A DNA stretch of 64,000 nucleotides from Aquitalea denitrificans (lineage in GTDB: Bacteria > Pseudomonadota > Gammaproteobacteria > Burkholderiales > Chromobacteriaceae), in contig NZ_CP047241.1 in the NCBI RefSeq assembly GCF_009856625.1, forward strand, positions 2,666,001 through 2,730,000, read 5' to 3'. Below the pieces are notes generated by a model. That model was given only the letters and a program-made list of their open reading frames with translations, did not search any database and was not told the DNA's origin. Position numbers and translations under genes: made by a program. Below are positions 34,123 through 42,896 of this stretch, piece by piece. The first letter of the stretch is position 1. Every line of letters starts with the position of its first letter.

Positions 34123-34440
34123 ATGAAAAACCAATTCACCACTATCGTGTTTCTGGCGGGTGCAGTGCTGGGCAGCATGCCGCTGCATGCCGAAGAAACC
34201 ATGCCCTACAGCGTGCAGCAGTATCAGGACGATGCACTCACAACCCAGAAGGTTCGCACGGCATTCGCGCGGGACAAATGGGTTAAAGGACTAGCCATTA
34301 ATGTACGTACCGAGCGGGGTATTGTGGATCTGAATGGTACGGTCAATCGTCAGAATCAATCTGACCGCGCGGCGCAACTGGCCTCGACGGTTGAGTCCGT
34401 CATCGGCGTTAACAACAAGCTGACCGTGATGCCCCGCTAG
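34123..34440 (+). CDS. secreted single-BON-domain protein
   Basis: 105 aa from ATG 34123 with TGGAG upstream. A signal peptide ends near SMPLHAEE. One BON domain lies at about 38-103, with INVRTERGIVDLNGTVNRQNQ and VIGVNNKLTV. It is periplasmic. It is the third BON gene of the region and faces the polysaccharide operon, whose last gene ends 147 bp away. Confidence 0.9.
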   Translation: MKNQFTTIVFLAGAVLGSMPLHAEETMPYSVQQYQDDALTTQKVRTAFARDKWVKGLAINVRTERGIVDLNGTVNRQNQSDRAAQLASTVESVIGVNNKLTVMPR

Positions 34441-34452
34441 CGCAGCATGCTT

Positions 34453-34485
34453 GGGCGCATCCTGCCAATGGGGCAGGATGCGCCC
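34453..34485. terminator. perfect hairpin between converging BON and polysaccharide genes
   Basis: GGGCGCATCCTGCC (34453-34466) and GGCAGGATGCGCCC (34472-34485) pair perfectly around AATGG. No T tract follows, so it may work with Rho or act in both directions. Confidence 0.7.
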
Positions 34486-34587
34486 GGCACCAGGCACCAA
34501 GCACCAGGCATGAAGCATCAGCCCTGCCCCTCGCGCGCAACACCCCGCCGGCCATGCACAGCGGCAACATTCCGGCTTGCAGGTGCT

Positions 34588-35424
34588 TCAGGGGTCATTC
34601 GCATCGAAGCCCGGCAGCTCCGCCTGACGGCTTGGCTGGCCTTCCCAGCTCATCACCCAACCATAGAGTGCAATCAACAACAGCACCTCGACCATCAGGC
34701 TGCCCAGGATGAAAAGCAATGGCATGAACAACAGCGAGCCAAAATGCAGCAGCAATGCAGCGGCGAAATAATGCAGCGGTGCCTCCAGGTAAATGTAAGT
34801 CAGCGACAGCAGTGTCAGCAGCACTTTGTGCCAATTGGGCTTGTCGAGAATGTAAAAGGTCAGCGCATGTATCCATGGCACTAGAAAGATCAGCAGCAGG
34901 ACAAACTTGAGACAAGTATGAAAATAATCGGGCAGTGAGTGACTGAACGCAGCGGGCATCAAGACAAAATACAGGCAGGAACAGGCCTGGATGATGCCGA
35001 CCAGGCGCAGTGCATACCGTGCCGGCATGCGCTCCGGGCTGATGACAAAAGAAAGCAGCCATAACAGCAAGGCCGCAAGTGCATTCGCCCAGCTCTGCCA
35101 GAACGATGGCGTTGTTGCGGATAGTTCCAGCCAGGGCAATACCAGCGGGGGCATCCAGCCTGCCTGCACGCGTAGCGCGGACACGTCCGCCATGCTACCG
35201 ATCACCGCGATGCTCCAGCGTGTGAGCACGAACCATCCGCCGGTAATCTCGGGTAGTAGCTTGAGTGTCAAAAGATTGCACAACAGGGGAAAACCGATAA
35301 TCCAGGCCCAGCGCATAGGGCTGAAGTACTCGGTGCGCATGGCGCGATGCATCTGGATGATCCCGCCGCCATGTCCGGTGCTGCGCAGTGGTGTCAGCCC
35401 GTCCAGGCCTTGCTGTGTTTTCAT
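34588..35424 (-). CDS. multi-pass membrane protein, last gene of the polysaccharide operon
   Basis: 278 aa from ATG 35424, which overlaps the stop of the upstream barrel gene by 4 bp. Seven or eight hydrophobic helices run from about residue 37 to 262, with short loops. I do not recognise a named family. Its place after the YaiO-type barrel suggests a membrane part of the polymer export or modification machine (inference). There is no signal of an enzymatic site. Confidence 0.8.
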   Translation of the reverse strand: MKTQQGLDGLTPLRSTGHGGGIIQMHRAMRTEYFSPMRWAWIIGFPLLCNLLTLKLLPEITGGWFVLTRWSIAVIGSMADVSALRVQAGWMPPLVLPWLELSATTPSFWQSWANALAALLLWLLSFVISPERMPARYALRLVGIIQACSCLYFVLMPAAFSHSLPDYFHTCLKFVLLLIFLVPWIHALTFYILDKPNWHKVLLTLLSLTYIYLEAPLHYFAAALLLHFGSLLFMPLLFILGSLMVEVLLLIALYGWVMSWEGQPSRQAELPGFDANDP

Positions 35425-36284
35425 GGCAGATCCCAGAATACGCCGGTGGTGAGGCCGCTGCGCTTGTAATAGGGGCTGTGGTAAAACTCGGCTCGGGCAT
35501 GAACGCCCCAGTGCTTGCCTACCCACTCGCGCCAGCTCAGTTGATATAGCTGGCTATTGAATAACTGGCGGGGCTGGTTGTTACCGATCGGCATATACCC
35601 CTCCCCGCCGGCGTTAATCGCCAGCGTCACCAGCCGCCAGGCATTCCGCCCGTAAGTCATCGCAGCAAAGCCTTGTACCGACTCCACCGCCCCGGGATTG
35701 CTGATCGTATAGTGCACACCGGCTTCTGCCACCCATGGCGCACTGAAGTAATAAGCCATGCTCAGGGTGAGGATGCGGTCGCTATAGCCTTGCCGGTTGT
35801 CGTTGTAGGCCAGGCCCAGGCCGGTCACCAGATTGCGTTCCGGCAGCCATTTGCGATTGAGTGCCACGCCATAATGGGTGCCGGGCCAGAACGTGCCGCT
35901 GCTGCTGCGTCCCAGCTCCAGCCGGCCGAACCAGTCGGGACTGAAGTCGTGATTCCAGCCGCCATTCAGCGCGACACCATGTTCATCAAAGCGGCTGGCC
36001 TGCTCGGCAATCAGGTCAAACACATTGCTGGGGCTGCTTTGCCATACCCCGGACACGTACACGCCGCTCCAACCGGGATTGTTGGCACTCAAATGGGAGT
36101 GCGTGAAACCCAACTCTATGCTGCGCGCCTGGGCGTAGGCGGTGTCGGGCGCTGCTTCTGCCGGTGCCGCCATTTCTTCAACCATCCCCGCCTCGGCCTC
36201 TGGCTCCTCTTCTGCGGCCCACGCCAGGCCCGCATGTGATGCCAGGCAAACTGCTAACCATGCTGCGCGTTGTCGATCAATCAT
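35421..36284 (-). CDS. YaiO-type outer-membrane beta-barrel protein
   Basis: 287 aa from ATG 36284, overlapping the deacetylase gene by 8 bp. A signal peptide ends near AGLAWAAE, followed by an acidic Glu/Ala-rich linker (30-45). A series of amphipathic beta strands follows (IELGFTHSHLSANNPGWSGVYVSG, LELGRSSSGTFWPGTHYGVALNRKW), ending with aromatic-rich strands. It matches the YaiO family, which in E. coli lies beside a glycosyltransferase (yaiP). In this operon it is likely the pore for the polymer (inference, by analogy with PgaA). Confidence 0.8.
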   Translation of the reverse strand: MIDRQRAAWLAVCLASHAGLAWAAEEEPEAEAGMVEEMAAPAEAAPDTAYAQARSIELGFTHSHLSANNPGWSGVYVSGVWQSSPSNVFDLIAEQASRFDEHGVALNGGWNHDFSPDWFGRLELGRSSSGTFWPGTHYGVALNRKWLPERNLVTGLGLAYNDNRQGYSDRILTLSMAYYFSAPWVAEAGVHYTISNPGAVESVQGFAAMTYGRNAWRLVTLAINAGGEGYMPIGNNQPRQLFNSQLYQLSWREWVGKHWGVHARAEFYHSPYYKRSGLTTGVFWDLP

Positions 36285-38151
36285 GCCCTGCTCCTTGTGC
36301 TGTGCTGGTCGGCTGCAAATATTCGAAGCGCAGGTCCTTGCCTGAGCGGGCGGTAATGCGCCAGGCATCAGGCAGGTCCTCTATGCTGGCAACGCCACTG
36401 AGCAGCACTGGCCGTGCCTTCGTCTTGGGCAACAGCCAGCTTTGATGTTGCAGCGATGCCGGATTGTGGGCGTTGACCGTGATCCACGGCTGTTTGGCTC
36501 CCGCCACGGGCATGACCTGCCAGACGGTCTGTTCGCGTTGGGTCAGAAAGCGCGCCAGCTGTGTCATCGTGTACCAGCGAAACACGCCTTGCTCCCGCAA
36601 CTGCTGGGTCTGCTCCAGCCATTGCCGGGCGGTGTTCTGATAAAAGTAGACCCCGGGAGGGTGGAAATAGACCAGTCGCACCTCGCGCTGCCGGACGGTG
36701 AAACCGGTCATGGCTTCCAACCAGGCGCTCATTTGTGACTCGGAGAATTTGTTGCGGACGGCTTCTTCGAACGATGCGACATCGCCATTGGCGGAGACGG
36801 GAAAGGCCCAGGGGCGGCCATGCATGTCGTCGGGGTCAATATAGGCGCGGGTCGGCCCCATCGACGAATCCCCGACAAAGTAATACGCCAGCACGCCGTT
36901 ACGACGCAGCCAGTTGGTCACCCACTGCGGGTGATGGCCATTGGGGGCGGAATATTCGGTCAATTGCTGATGGGTGACATTTTCCAGGTCCTTCTTGTTG
37001 TTGACGAGGTAGGAGGTCCACTTCGAGCCGTCATGCTCATTGATGTTGAAAGCAAAATAGTTGTGTGCCCAGCCACCATGCGCCCCGACCTCGTAGCCCA
37101 GCTGATGCAGGCGGCGGATCCAGCCTTGGGCGGTGATGTTATGCGCCACATCCATCCCCAGGCGGTCACCCGGACTGTTGTTGTCCGGGCCGGACGTGAA
37201 ATGGACCGAATAAGGCCCCTGTTTCAGGAAACCCAGGCCTTCCAGCATCGACATGTAAGGCAGCGCATTGTTGGCATCCACATGCCAGTTCATGACCAGG
37301 CCACCGATCCCGTCCGGCACCGAGGCCAGCTGTGGCAGCTGCAGCATGTGGCCATTGAAGAACCGGAGATAAGACTGCAGCCACAGGCCATCGGTACGCA
37401 CGCGTAAAAAGGTGACCGGCAAATTGACAAACAGCACCTGGCCCTGCCCGTAACGGCGCAGACCGGCAATCAGCGAGCCATCCTTGCTGGTAGCCAGTAC
37501 TTGTCCGGGGAAAAGCCCCCGGGTCAGCAAGTGGCTGAACTCCTCCTTGTCATAGCCATAGGTGGCGGCCTGCAACATTGCCTCCGGGTCGGAGCCGGTG
37601 GCTTGAAAGCGCCCCGGCGCAATACCCAGTGCCTGTACGGCTTGTGCAGACATCAGCATTTGGTCGCCATGCACCATGGCCTTGCCCATTTCCTGGTACA
37701 GCAGGTAGTCCACCCCCACCAGCCTGGCCAGGGAAGGCTTGTCCAGAAAACGACCGCCGGCATCTTCGGTGGCCGCGTCGTAGTTGATCCACAAGGCGCC
37801 GCCATTGTGTACGTACTCTTCCAGCACCCCGGCCAGGGCGGCACTGATGCTGCGATGAATGCTGTCAGGCAGCACAATCCCGCGAATGCGGGCACGCTGG
37901 GCGGCATCCATCGCCACCAGCTCGCTGGCGGTGATCTGGGCCATGGACACACCGGCTTCGCTGGCTGCGTCCTGCCAGGCCAATGTGTATTTGTGACTGT
38001 CCAGCTGATCCGGCAGCAACAGTGCGATGAAGGCAGCAGGTGGCGGCGCCACTTTTTGCTGTCGCAGATGCCAGCCGGCAACGGCGACCAGAACCAGACC
38101 CATCAGCAATGACCACCATATCCAATGCGGCCAGGATCGAAATCTGCTCAT
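36277..38151 (-). CDS. membrane-anchored polysaccharide deacetylase (NodB-type) with N-terminal GATase-like domain
   Basis: 624 aa. An N-terminal membrane anchor covers about 12-28. A Rossmann/GATase-like domain (about 35-265, IALLLPDQLDSHKYTLAWQDAA...VQALG) resembles ThuA/BcsE-like domains. A polysaccharide-deacetylase domain covers about 280-530, with NWHVDANN (Asp) and GYEVGAHGGWAHN (His pair), the metal site of NodB-type enzymes. It would remove acetyl groups from the nascent amino-sugar polymer in the periplasm. The fold order is close to PgaB but without its C-terminal glycosidase. It starts 3 bp before the next gene's stop codon. Confidence 0.8.
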   Translation of the reverse strand: MSRFRSWPHWIWWSLLMGLVLVAVAGWHLRQQKVAPPPAAFIALLLPDQLDSHKYTLAWQDAASEAGVSMAQITASELVAMDAAQRARIRGIVLPDSIHRSISAALAGVLEEYVHNGGALWINYDAATEDAGGRFLDKPSLARLVGVDYLLYQEMGKAMVHGDQMLMSAQAVQALGIAPGRFQATGSDPEAMLQAATYGYDKEEFSHLLTRGLFPGQVLATSKDGSLIAGLRRYGQGQVLFVNLPVTFLRVRTDGLWLQSYLRFFNGHMLQLPQLASVPDGIGGLVMNWHVDANNALPYMSMLEGLGFLKQGPYSVHFTSGPDNNSPGDRLGMDVAHNITAQGWIRRLHQLGYEVGAHGGWAHNYFAFNINEHDGSKWTSYLVNNKKDLENVTHQQLTEYSAPNGHHPQWVTNWLRRNGVLAYYFVGDSSMGPTRAYIDPDDMHGRPWAFPVSANGDVASFEEAVRNKFSESQMSAWLEAMTGFTVRQREVRLVYFHPPGVYFYQNTARQWLEQTQQLREQGVFRWYTMTQLARFLTQREQTVWQVMPVAGAKQPWITVNAHNPASLQHQSWLLPKTKARPVLLSGVASIEDLPDAWRITARSGKDLRFEYLQPTSTAQGAGHD

Positions 38152-38153
38152 GT

Positions 38154-39113
38154 TCAGCCTCCCTGGAACTTCTGCAGTTCCACATCTTGTTGCAAACCCA
38201 GCAGGACGGTTTCTTCCAGGATGTTCCAGTGATGCGTGTCACGTGCGGCAAGCGCACCTTGCAACCAGGTATTCGCCACATCCAGGCGTTTTTCCTTGAG
38301 TGCCGCCAGCACCAGCACACCCCATGGAAAATCCAGTTTGAGCGTGTCTTGCTGCAGCCAGGGCAGGCCTTCCTGCTTCACCCAGTCATCAAAGGAAGGC
38401 TGACCGGCCGGGGCTGGCAGGCCTGCCAAGCGCGGAAACAGCTGTGCTGCCACGTCCGGGTAAAAGGCCGCTGGCGACTGATTACGTGTTGCCACGCGCC
38501 AGTGCCGCTGGTCTTTATCCCAGAAGGTGAGCGGCAGCGCTTTTTCCAGCTGCCGCATGCGTTGGCAGCTGTATCTGGCGTGCAGGCAGTCATCGCGCAG
38601 GGCGGTGTAGACTTCGGCGTTGTCCATGAGATAAGCCAGATGCGAGCCCGTGGCGTATTCGTACACCCCGTCATCCAGCCAGCGTAATTGCCAGAGGGCT
38701 TTGCGGGCACGCAGCAGCGAGGCGCGCAAGGCGGCGGGCATGGCCTGCCGGTCGTAGCGGCGGGATAGCAATGAAATCCACAAGGCCAGCGTTGAGTCGT
38801 CGGCATCGGCATTGGCCGAGCGTCGCCAGATGCCGTTGGCCTGCTGCGCGAAACGGGGAAAGCTGCCATTGCTCTCCTGCCTTGGCGCCAGCCAGGCAAC
38901 CCAGGCATCCGTGACGGCATGCGTGTGCAAACCCAGCTCTTCTGCCGTCAGCAATGCCTTCATGGCAAAGTAGGGGTCGACCACCCCGCCCCCCTTTTGC
39001 AACAGGAGGGCGCCATCGTCCAGCTGATAGCCCGGCAGCTGCAGCTCGCCTCCGGCGAGGCAGGTGGTGGTCGACATCGCCCACATGGCCAATAGCAAAC
39101 ACAAGCGTTTCAT
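38154..39113 (-). CDS. secreted alpha-toroid-like protein, possible glycosidase
   Basis: 319 aa from ATG 39113, overlapping the preceding gene by 4 bp. A signal peptide ends near TCLAGG. The rest is helical with repeated hydrophobic pairs, as in an alpha/alpha-toroid, and has GSFPRFAQQANGIWRRSANADADDSTLALW. The DADD acidic cluster resembles the catalytic or structural region of GH8/GH15-type toroids. It would sit in the periplasm, next to the synthase and deacetylase, like BcsZ or PelA-type hydrolases. The family is not certain. Confidence 0.6.
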   Translation of the reverse strand: MKRLCLLLAMWAMSTTTCLAGGELQLPGYQLDDGALLLQKGGGVVDPYFAMKALLTAEELGLHTHAVTDAWVAWLAPRQESNGSFPRFAQQANGIWRRSANADADDSTLALWISLLSRRYDRQAMPAALRASLLRARKALWQLRWLDDGVYEYATGSHLAYLMDNAEVYTALRDDCLHARYSCQRMRQLEKALPLTFWDKDQRHWRVATRNQSPAAFYPDVAAQLFPRLAGLPAPAGQPSFDDWVKQEGLPWLQQDTLKLDFPWGVLVLAALKEKRLDVANTWLQGALAARDTHHWNILEETVLLGLQQDVELQKFQGG

Positions 39114-40123
39114 AGTCCGAGCACCTTTCCGCGCTTGCGTGCCCAGACGGTTCCATGAATCACCATCGGCAGCTTGAGCAAGACAAAGCGGGAAGACAGG
39201 CTGATGGCGGCATCCGGCCGGCCCAGCACGGCGCCTGCGCCAATCGACACCTGCCGTGCTGCCACGACATGGCCGGTGATATGGCAAGCCGCCAGGCAGT
39301 CCACCGAGTGATCGGAAACCACCGAGCCGTTGATGACGACATTGTTGCCGATATACACCTTGCCACCGGCCTTGATGCTGCCGTCTATGCAGCAGCCATC
39401 GCCAATGAGCAATTGCCCGCGCACCACCAGATTGCCCCGCAACAAGCTGTGCGCCGGCAAGGTGACATCTCCGGCGACAACGGCACGTCGCATGGCTGCG
39501 TTATAAAACAGGGTGTCGGGCAAACGGCTGATGTCCACCTCCATGGCAGGAGGGGGCGACGGTTTCCGGTCCCATCCGCAGCCAAGCAAAATCAGCGGTG
39601 CCTGAATGCGCTGAAAACTGACAGCGCCGTCGATGAACAGCGACTTGTCTGCCACCAGGCGGCCAAACAGGCTGCAATCGGATGCCACCCGGATACGCTG
39701 TGCACCAGCCCAGCGCAATATCGTGTTGTTCACCCCGAGGTTCAGATTGCCTTCGGCCAGGGCACTGCGCAGGATGACGCCCATTCCGGTTGAAATATCG
39801 CCGTTGCAATACACTTCGGTCAGGCAATGGAAACCGGCAGGAATGCGCAAATAGCCCTGCGCGCGCACTTCCTCCGTGATGACGGGTCTTTGCTGGGCTT
39901 GCAGTCTGGCAAAGCGTGCCACCCAGTCCGTACCCTGCCCCTTCTGCTCCAGCGCACTCAGGTGACGGCGATAATTGACGGCAAAAATATTGGCGTTGCC
40001 GGTGTGCAAGCGGTTGATGCCCAGGGCCGCGATATCGGTTTTCTGATACAGCTCCAGGAATCCGGGCAGCAAGGGAATCAGCAGCAGCAACAGCACACCC
40101 AGCACATAAAATAGTGGGCTCAT
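39110..40123 (-). CDS. polymer-forming/left-handed beta-helix-type protein (YaiX- or bactofilin-like)
   Basis: 337 aa from ATG 40123, overlapping the synthase gene by 4 bp. An N-terminal membrane helix (MSPLFYVLGVLLLLLIPLLP) is followed by a region of about 110 residues. A long series of short repeats (GDVTLPAHSLLRGNLVVRGQLLIGDG, then GSIKAGGKVYIGNNVVINGSVVSDHS) is typical of polymer-forming cytoskeletal or hexapeptide beta-helix proteins. In E. coli, yaiX next to yaiP encodes a related acyltransferase-like protein. Here it may scaffold the synthase or transfer acyl groups (inference). Confidence 0.7.
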   Translation of the reverse strand: MSPLFYVLGVLLLLLIPLLPGFLELYQKTDIAALGINRLHTGNANIFAVNYRRHLSALEQKGQGTDWVARFARLQAQQRPVITEEVRAQGYLRIPAGFHCLTEVYCNGDISTGMGVILRSALAEGNLNLGVNNTILRWAGAQRIRVASDCSLFGRLVADKSLFIDGAVSFQRIQAPLILLGCGWDRKPSPPPAMEVDISRLPDTLFYNAAMRRAVVAGDVTLPAHSLLRGNLVVRGQLLIGDGCCIDGSIKAGGKVYIGNNVVINGSVVSDHSVDCLAACHITGHVVAARQVSIGAGAVLGRPDAAISLSSRFVLLKLPMVIHGTVWARKRGKVLGL

Positions 40124-41727
40124 GCCTTTATCCCCCGGTAGCGCCTGGTTTTGTCCCAGTGCAAGGCCCTGTTTTTCTGAAAGGGCTCGACCAGCGATTG
40201 CTGCAGCGTTGCCCTGGCAATGGTGACCAGGCTGACCAGAAAACCAAAGATGGAAAACGGCAGAATCCGCAAGCGCCTGCCACTGCCATCCAGATAACAG
40301 GCCACGCCGATTTCGAAAAAGGCCGCAAAATTGCCCATCGCGCTGTAGCACACCAGGGCCATGACCAGCAGGATGCCCGGTGAGGGCAACATGCTGTCGA
40401 AGAAGAACAGCACCAGCGTCATGGCCCAGGCCAGCAACAGCAAGGGCGACATGGCATACGTCCCCAGCAACAGCAAGCCATCCACCTTTTCACGCTGCTG
40501 CACACCCTTGGTGGTCAGCAGCCGTCCCACATGGCGGACCAGCGCCTGGTTATGACCGCGCGTCCAGCGCATCAACTGCCTGACCCGAACCGGCCAACTT
40601 TCCGGCACTTCCTCGTAACATTCCGCGCGATTGGTATAGGCCGTCAGCCAGCCACCAATCAGCAAGCGGTAGGTCAGATCGGTATCCTCAGCTAGCACAT
40701 CGTCATGCCAGCCGCCGACACTCTCCAGTGCAAGCACGCGGATACCGCCCACCGTACCGCCGTATTGTGGCACCAGTCTCATGTTCATCCGGGCTTGCTG
40801 GTCTACCTGGTAGCCCCCTGCCCGCTCCATGTCCAGCATGCGGGTCAGCAGGTTGGTTCCCGGGTTCAAGGGCACCACGCGGCCCATGACAGCACCGACT
40901 TCGGGATCGAAAAATGGTGCAACCAGTTGCTTGATCAGGCCGCGCCCCGGTATATAGTCGGCATCAAACACGATGAAGATTCCGGTATCGATCAGGGCGG
41001 TTGCATCTTTCAGTGCGGCCGCCTTACCGGGCTTGCCTTCCGTGCGGTGGAAAGGGCGAATCACATCGGGCCGCCTTGCCGCAATGCGGTCGATGATGTC
41101 GCGGGTGCCATCGGTGGAGCGGTCGTTGACCGGCATGATGATCAGGCGACCAGCCGGATAATCCGTCTCCAGCAGCGCCTCGATCGCATCGGCAATCACG
41201 GCTTCCTCGTTATGTGCGGCAATGAACACCGTCACACGCGGCCATTCTGCCGTTTCGATATCCAGATACGGATGGCGCTGCTGACCAAACAGGCGGTTCA
41301 GCGTGAATACCATATGCCGCACCGCATAAATGACGATCAGCAAGACGATGCTGTACAGCAGCAGCGTGAGCGTGCGTATCACCCAGACGCCAGACCCGGG
41401 CCCCCGACGCAGCAGCAAGGGGTCATCCTCCTTGCCCACCGTACGCAGGCGGGCCTCTTCGATCTGATCCTTGATCAACTGCTGGGTGCGGCGTAGCTCG
41501 TTGTTTTCTTCAGCACCGCGGACATACACCGCAGGCAAGCTGGCATCGATGTCCGGTGCCTCCGCCGCCGGCAAGGCCTGCAACGCGGCCTTGTTGCCCA
41601 TATCAGCCAGCGGGGCCGGAGCCGGCCCCGCCATTGCGTTCAGGCCTGCCATGGCCAAACCAGGCAGCGCGCAACAAATACCCAACAACAGACCAGCACA
41701 TATCCGGAGGCATCGGCTCATGTTCAT
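40120..41727 (-). CDS. processive glycosyltransferase, family 2 (polysaccharide synthase)
   Basis: 535 aa. A signal-like N-terminus and about 85 periplasmic residues precede a membrane helix (about 115-138). The GT-A domain shows VTVFIAAHNEE, VNDRSTDGT, the FDADYIPGRG DxD site, LAEDTDLTYRL and QLMRWTRG (the QxxRW motif of processive synthases). Three or four C-terminal helices follow. This is the cellulose/chitin/PNAG synthase type, like PgaC but with an extra N-terminal domain. The start overlaps the epimerase stop by 4 bp. Confidence 0.9.
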   Translation of the reverse strand: MNMSRCLRICAGLLLGICCALPGLAMAGLNAMAGPAPAPLADMGNKAALQALPAAEAPDIDASLPAVYVRGAEENNELRRTQQLIKDQIEEARLRTVGKEDDPLLLRRGPGSGVWVIRTLTLLLYSIVLLIVIYAVRHMVFTLNRLFGQQRHPYLDIETAEWPRVTVFIAAHNEEAVIADAIEALLETDYPAGRLIIMPVNDRSTDGTRDIIDRIAARRPDVIRPFHRTEGKPGKAAALKDATALIDTGIFIVFDADYIPGRGLIKQLVAPFFDPEVGAVMGRVVPLNPGTNLLTRMLDMERAGGYQVDQQARMNMRLVPQYGGTVGGIRVLALESVGGWHDDVLAEDTDLTYRLLIGGWLTAYTNRAECYEEVPESWPVRVRQLMRWTRGHNQALVRHVGRLLTTKGVQQREKVDGLLLLGTYAMSPLLLLAWAMTLVLFFFDSMLPSPGILLVMALVCYSAMGNFAAFFEIGVACYLDGSGRRLRILPFSIFGFLVSLVTIARATLQQSLVEPFQKNRALHWDKTRRYRGIKA

Positions 41728-42896
41728 CCCCCCATCACATTTGCGGTGCTCACTTCTGGCGCCGACGTCCCCACCAGCAAGGACGACAGGATGGCAGCAA
41801 TGCGCTGGCTGGCATGCCCATCGCCATAGGGATTGTGGGCTTGAGACATATGCTGGTAGGCCGCTTCGTCATCCAGCAATTCACTGGCGGACTGCACGAT
41901 GCTGTCGGTTTCGGTTCCCACCAGCCGCGCAGTACCTGCCGCCAGGGCTTCCGGCCGCTCCGTGGTATCGCGGGTGACCAGCACCGGCTTGCCCAGAGCC
42001 GGGGCTTCTTCCTGAATGCCGCCAGAATCGGTAATGATCAGGTAAGAGCGCACCATCAGATAGACAAAGGGCAGATACTCCTGGGGGTCGATCAGGTGAA
42101 TGTTGGCCACACTGGACAGCAAGGCGTATACCGGCTCGCGCACATTGGGATTCAGATGGACCGGGTAGACGAGTTCCACTTCCGGATAGCGTTCGGCCAG
42201 CAGGATCAGCGCACGGCAAAAATTTTTGAACTTCTCGCCAAAGCTCTCGCGCCGGTGGCCGGTGATCAGGATCATCCTCGACCCGGAACGCAAAAACGCA
42301 AAACTGTCGTTCATCCTGGCTTGCAACTGCGGCTGGCGCTGCAGCTTGTCCACCGTCAGCAGCAAGGTGTCCACCACGCTGTTGCCGGTGATGAAAATGC
42401 GGTCCGAATCCACCCCTTCCTGCCGCAAATTGCTGCAAGACTCCTCGGTCGGGGCGAAATACCAGGAGGCCAGGGTATCCACCACGCGGCGGTTCATCTC
42501 CTCCGGCCATGGCGAAGTCAGGTCACCGGTACGCAAGCCGGCCTCGACATGCCCCACCGGAATCTTGCGATAAAAGGCGGCCAGGCTCGCGCCCAGCGTG
42601 GTGGCCGTATCGCCATGCACCAGGACGACATCCGGCCGGACCAGATCCAGCACCTTGTCTATTTCCTGGATGAGCAAGGCCGTCAGCGGGGCCAGGCCCT
42701 GTGCCTTGTGCATCAGTTGCAAATCATGATCCGGCTTGATGTCGAACAAGTTCAGCACTTGATCAAGCATCTCCCTATGCTGACCGGTCACGCATACCTG
42801 AGAGACCACGCCAGGGCAGTTTTGCAGCGCCTGCACCACCGGAATCATCTTGATGGCTTCTGGCCGGGTACCAAATATCGTCAACACTGTAATCAC
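41724..42896 (-). CDS. wecB: UDP-N-acetylglucosamine 2-epimerase (non-hydrolysing)
   Basis: 390 aa. Motifs: TIFGTRPEAIKMIPVVQ, VHGDTATT, GHVEAGLRTGD, ITGHRRESFGEKF and TDSGGIQEEAPALGKP. It makes UDP-ManNAc from UDP-GlcNAc in the cytoplasm. It is the first gene of a seven-gene leftward operon that contains a processive synthase, so the polymer likely contains ManNAc or an acid derived from it (inference). The length is normal for WecB. Confidence 0.93.
   Translation of the reverse strand: MITVLTIFGTRPEAIKMIPVVQALQNCPGVVSQVCVTGQHREMLDQVLNLFDIKPDHDLQLMHKAQGLAPLTALLIQEIDKVLDLVRPDVVLVHGDTATTLGASLAAFYRKIPVGHVEAGLRTGDLTSPWPEEMNRRVVDTLASWYFAPTEESCSNLRQEGVDSDRIFITGNSVVDTLLLTVDKLQRQPQLQARMNDSFAFLRSGSRMILITGHRRESFGEKFKNFCRALILLAERYPEVELVYPVHLNPNVREPVYALLSSVANIHLIDPQEYLPFVYLMVRSYLIITDSGGIQEEAPALGKPVLVTRDTTERPEALAAGTARLVGTETDSIVQSASELLDDEAAYQHMSQAHNPYGDGHASQRIAAILSSLLVGTSAPEVSTANVMGG

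Noticed and set aside
34486..34512. short CACCAGGCACCAAGCACCAGGCA repeats
   Set aside because: A few imperfect 7-10 bp repeats next to a hairpin; no array spacing and no cas genes, so not a CRISPR array.
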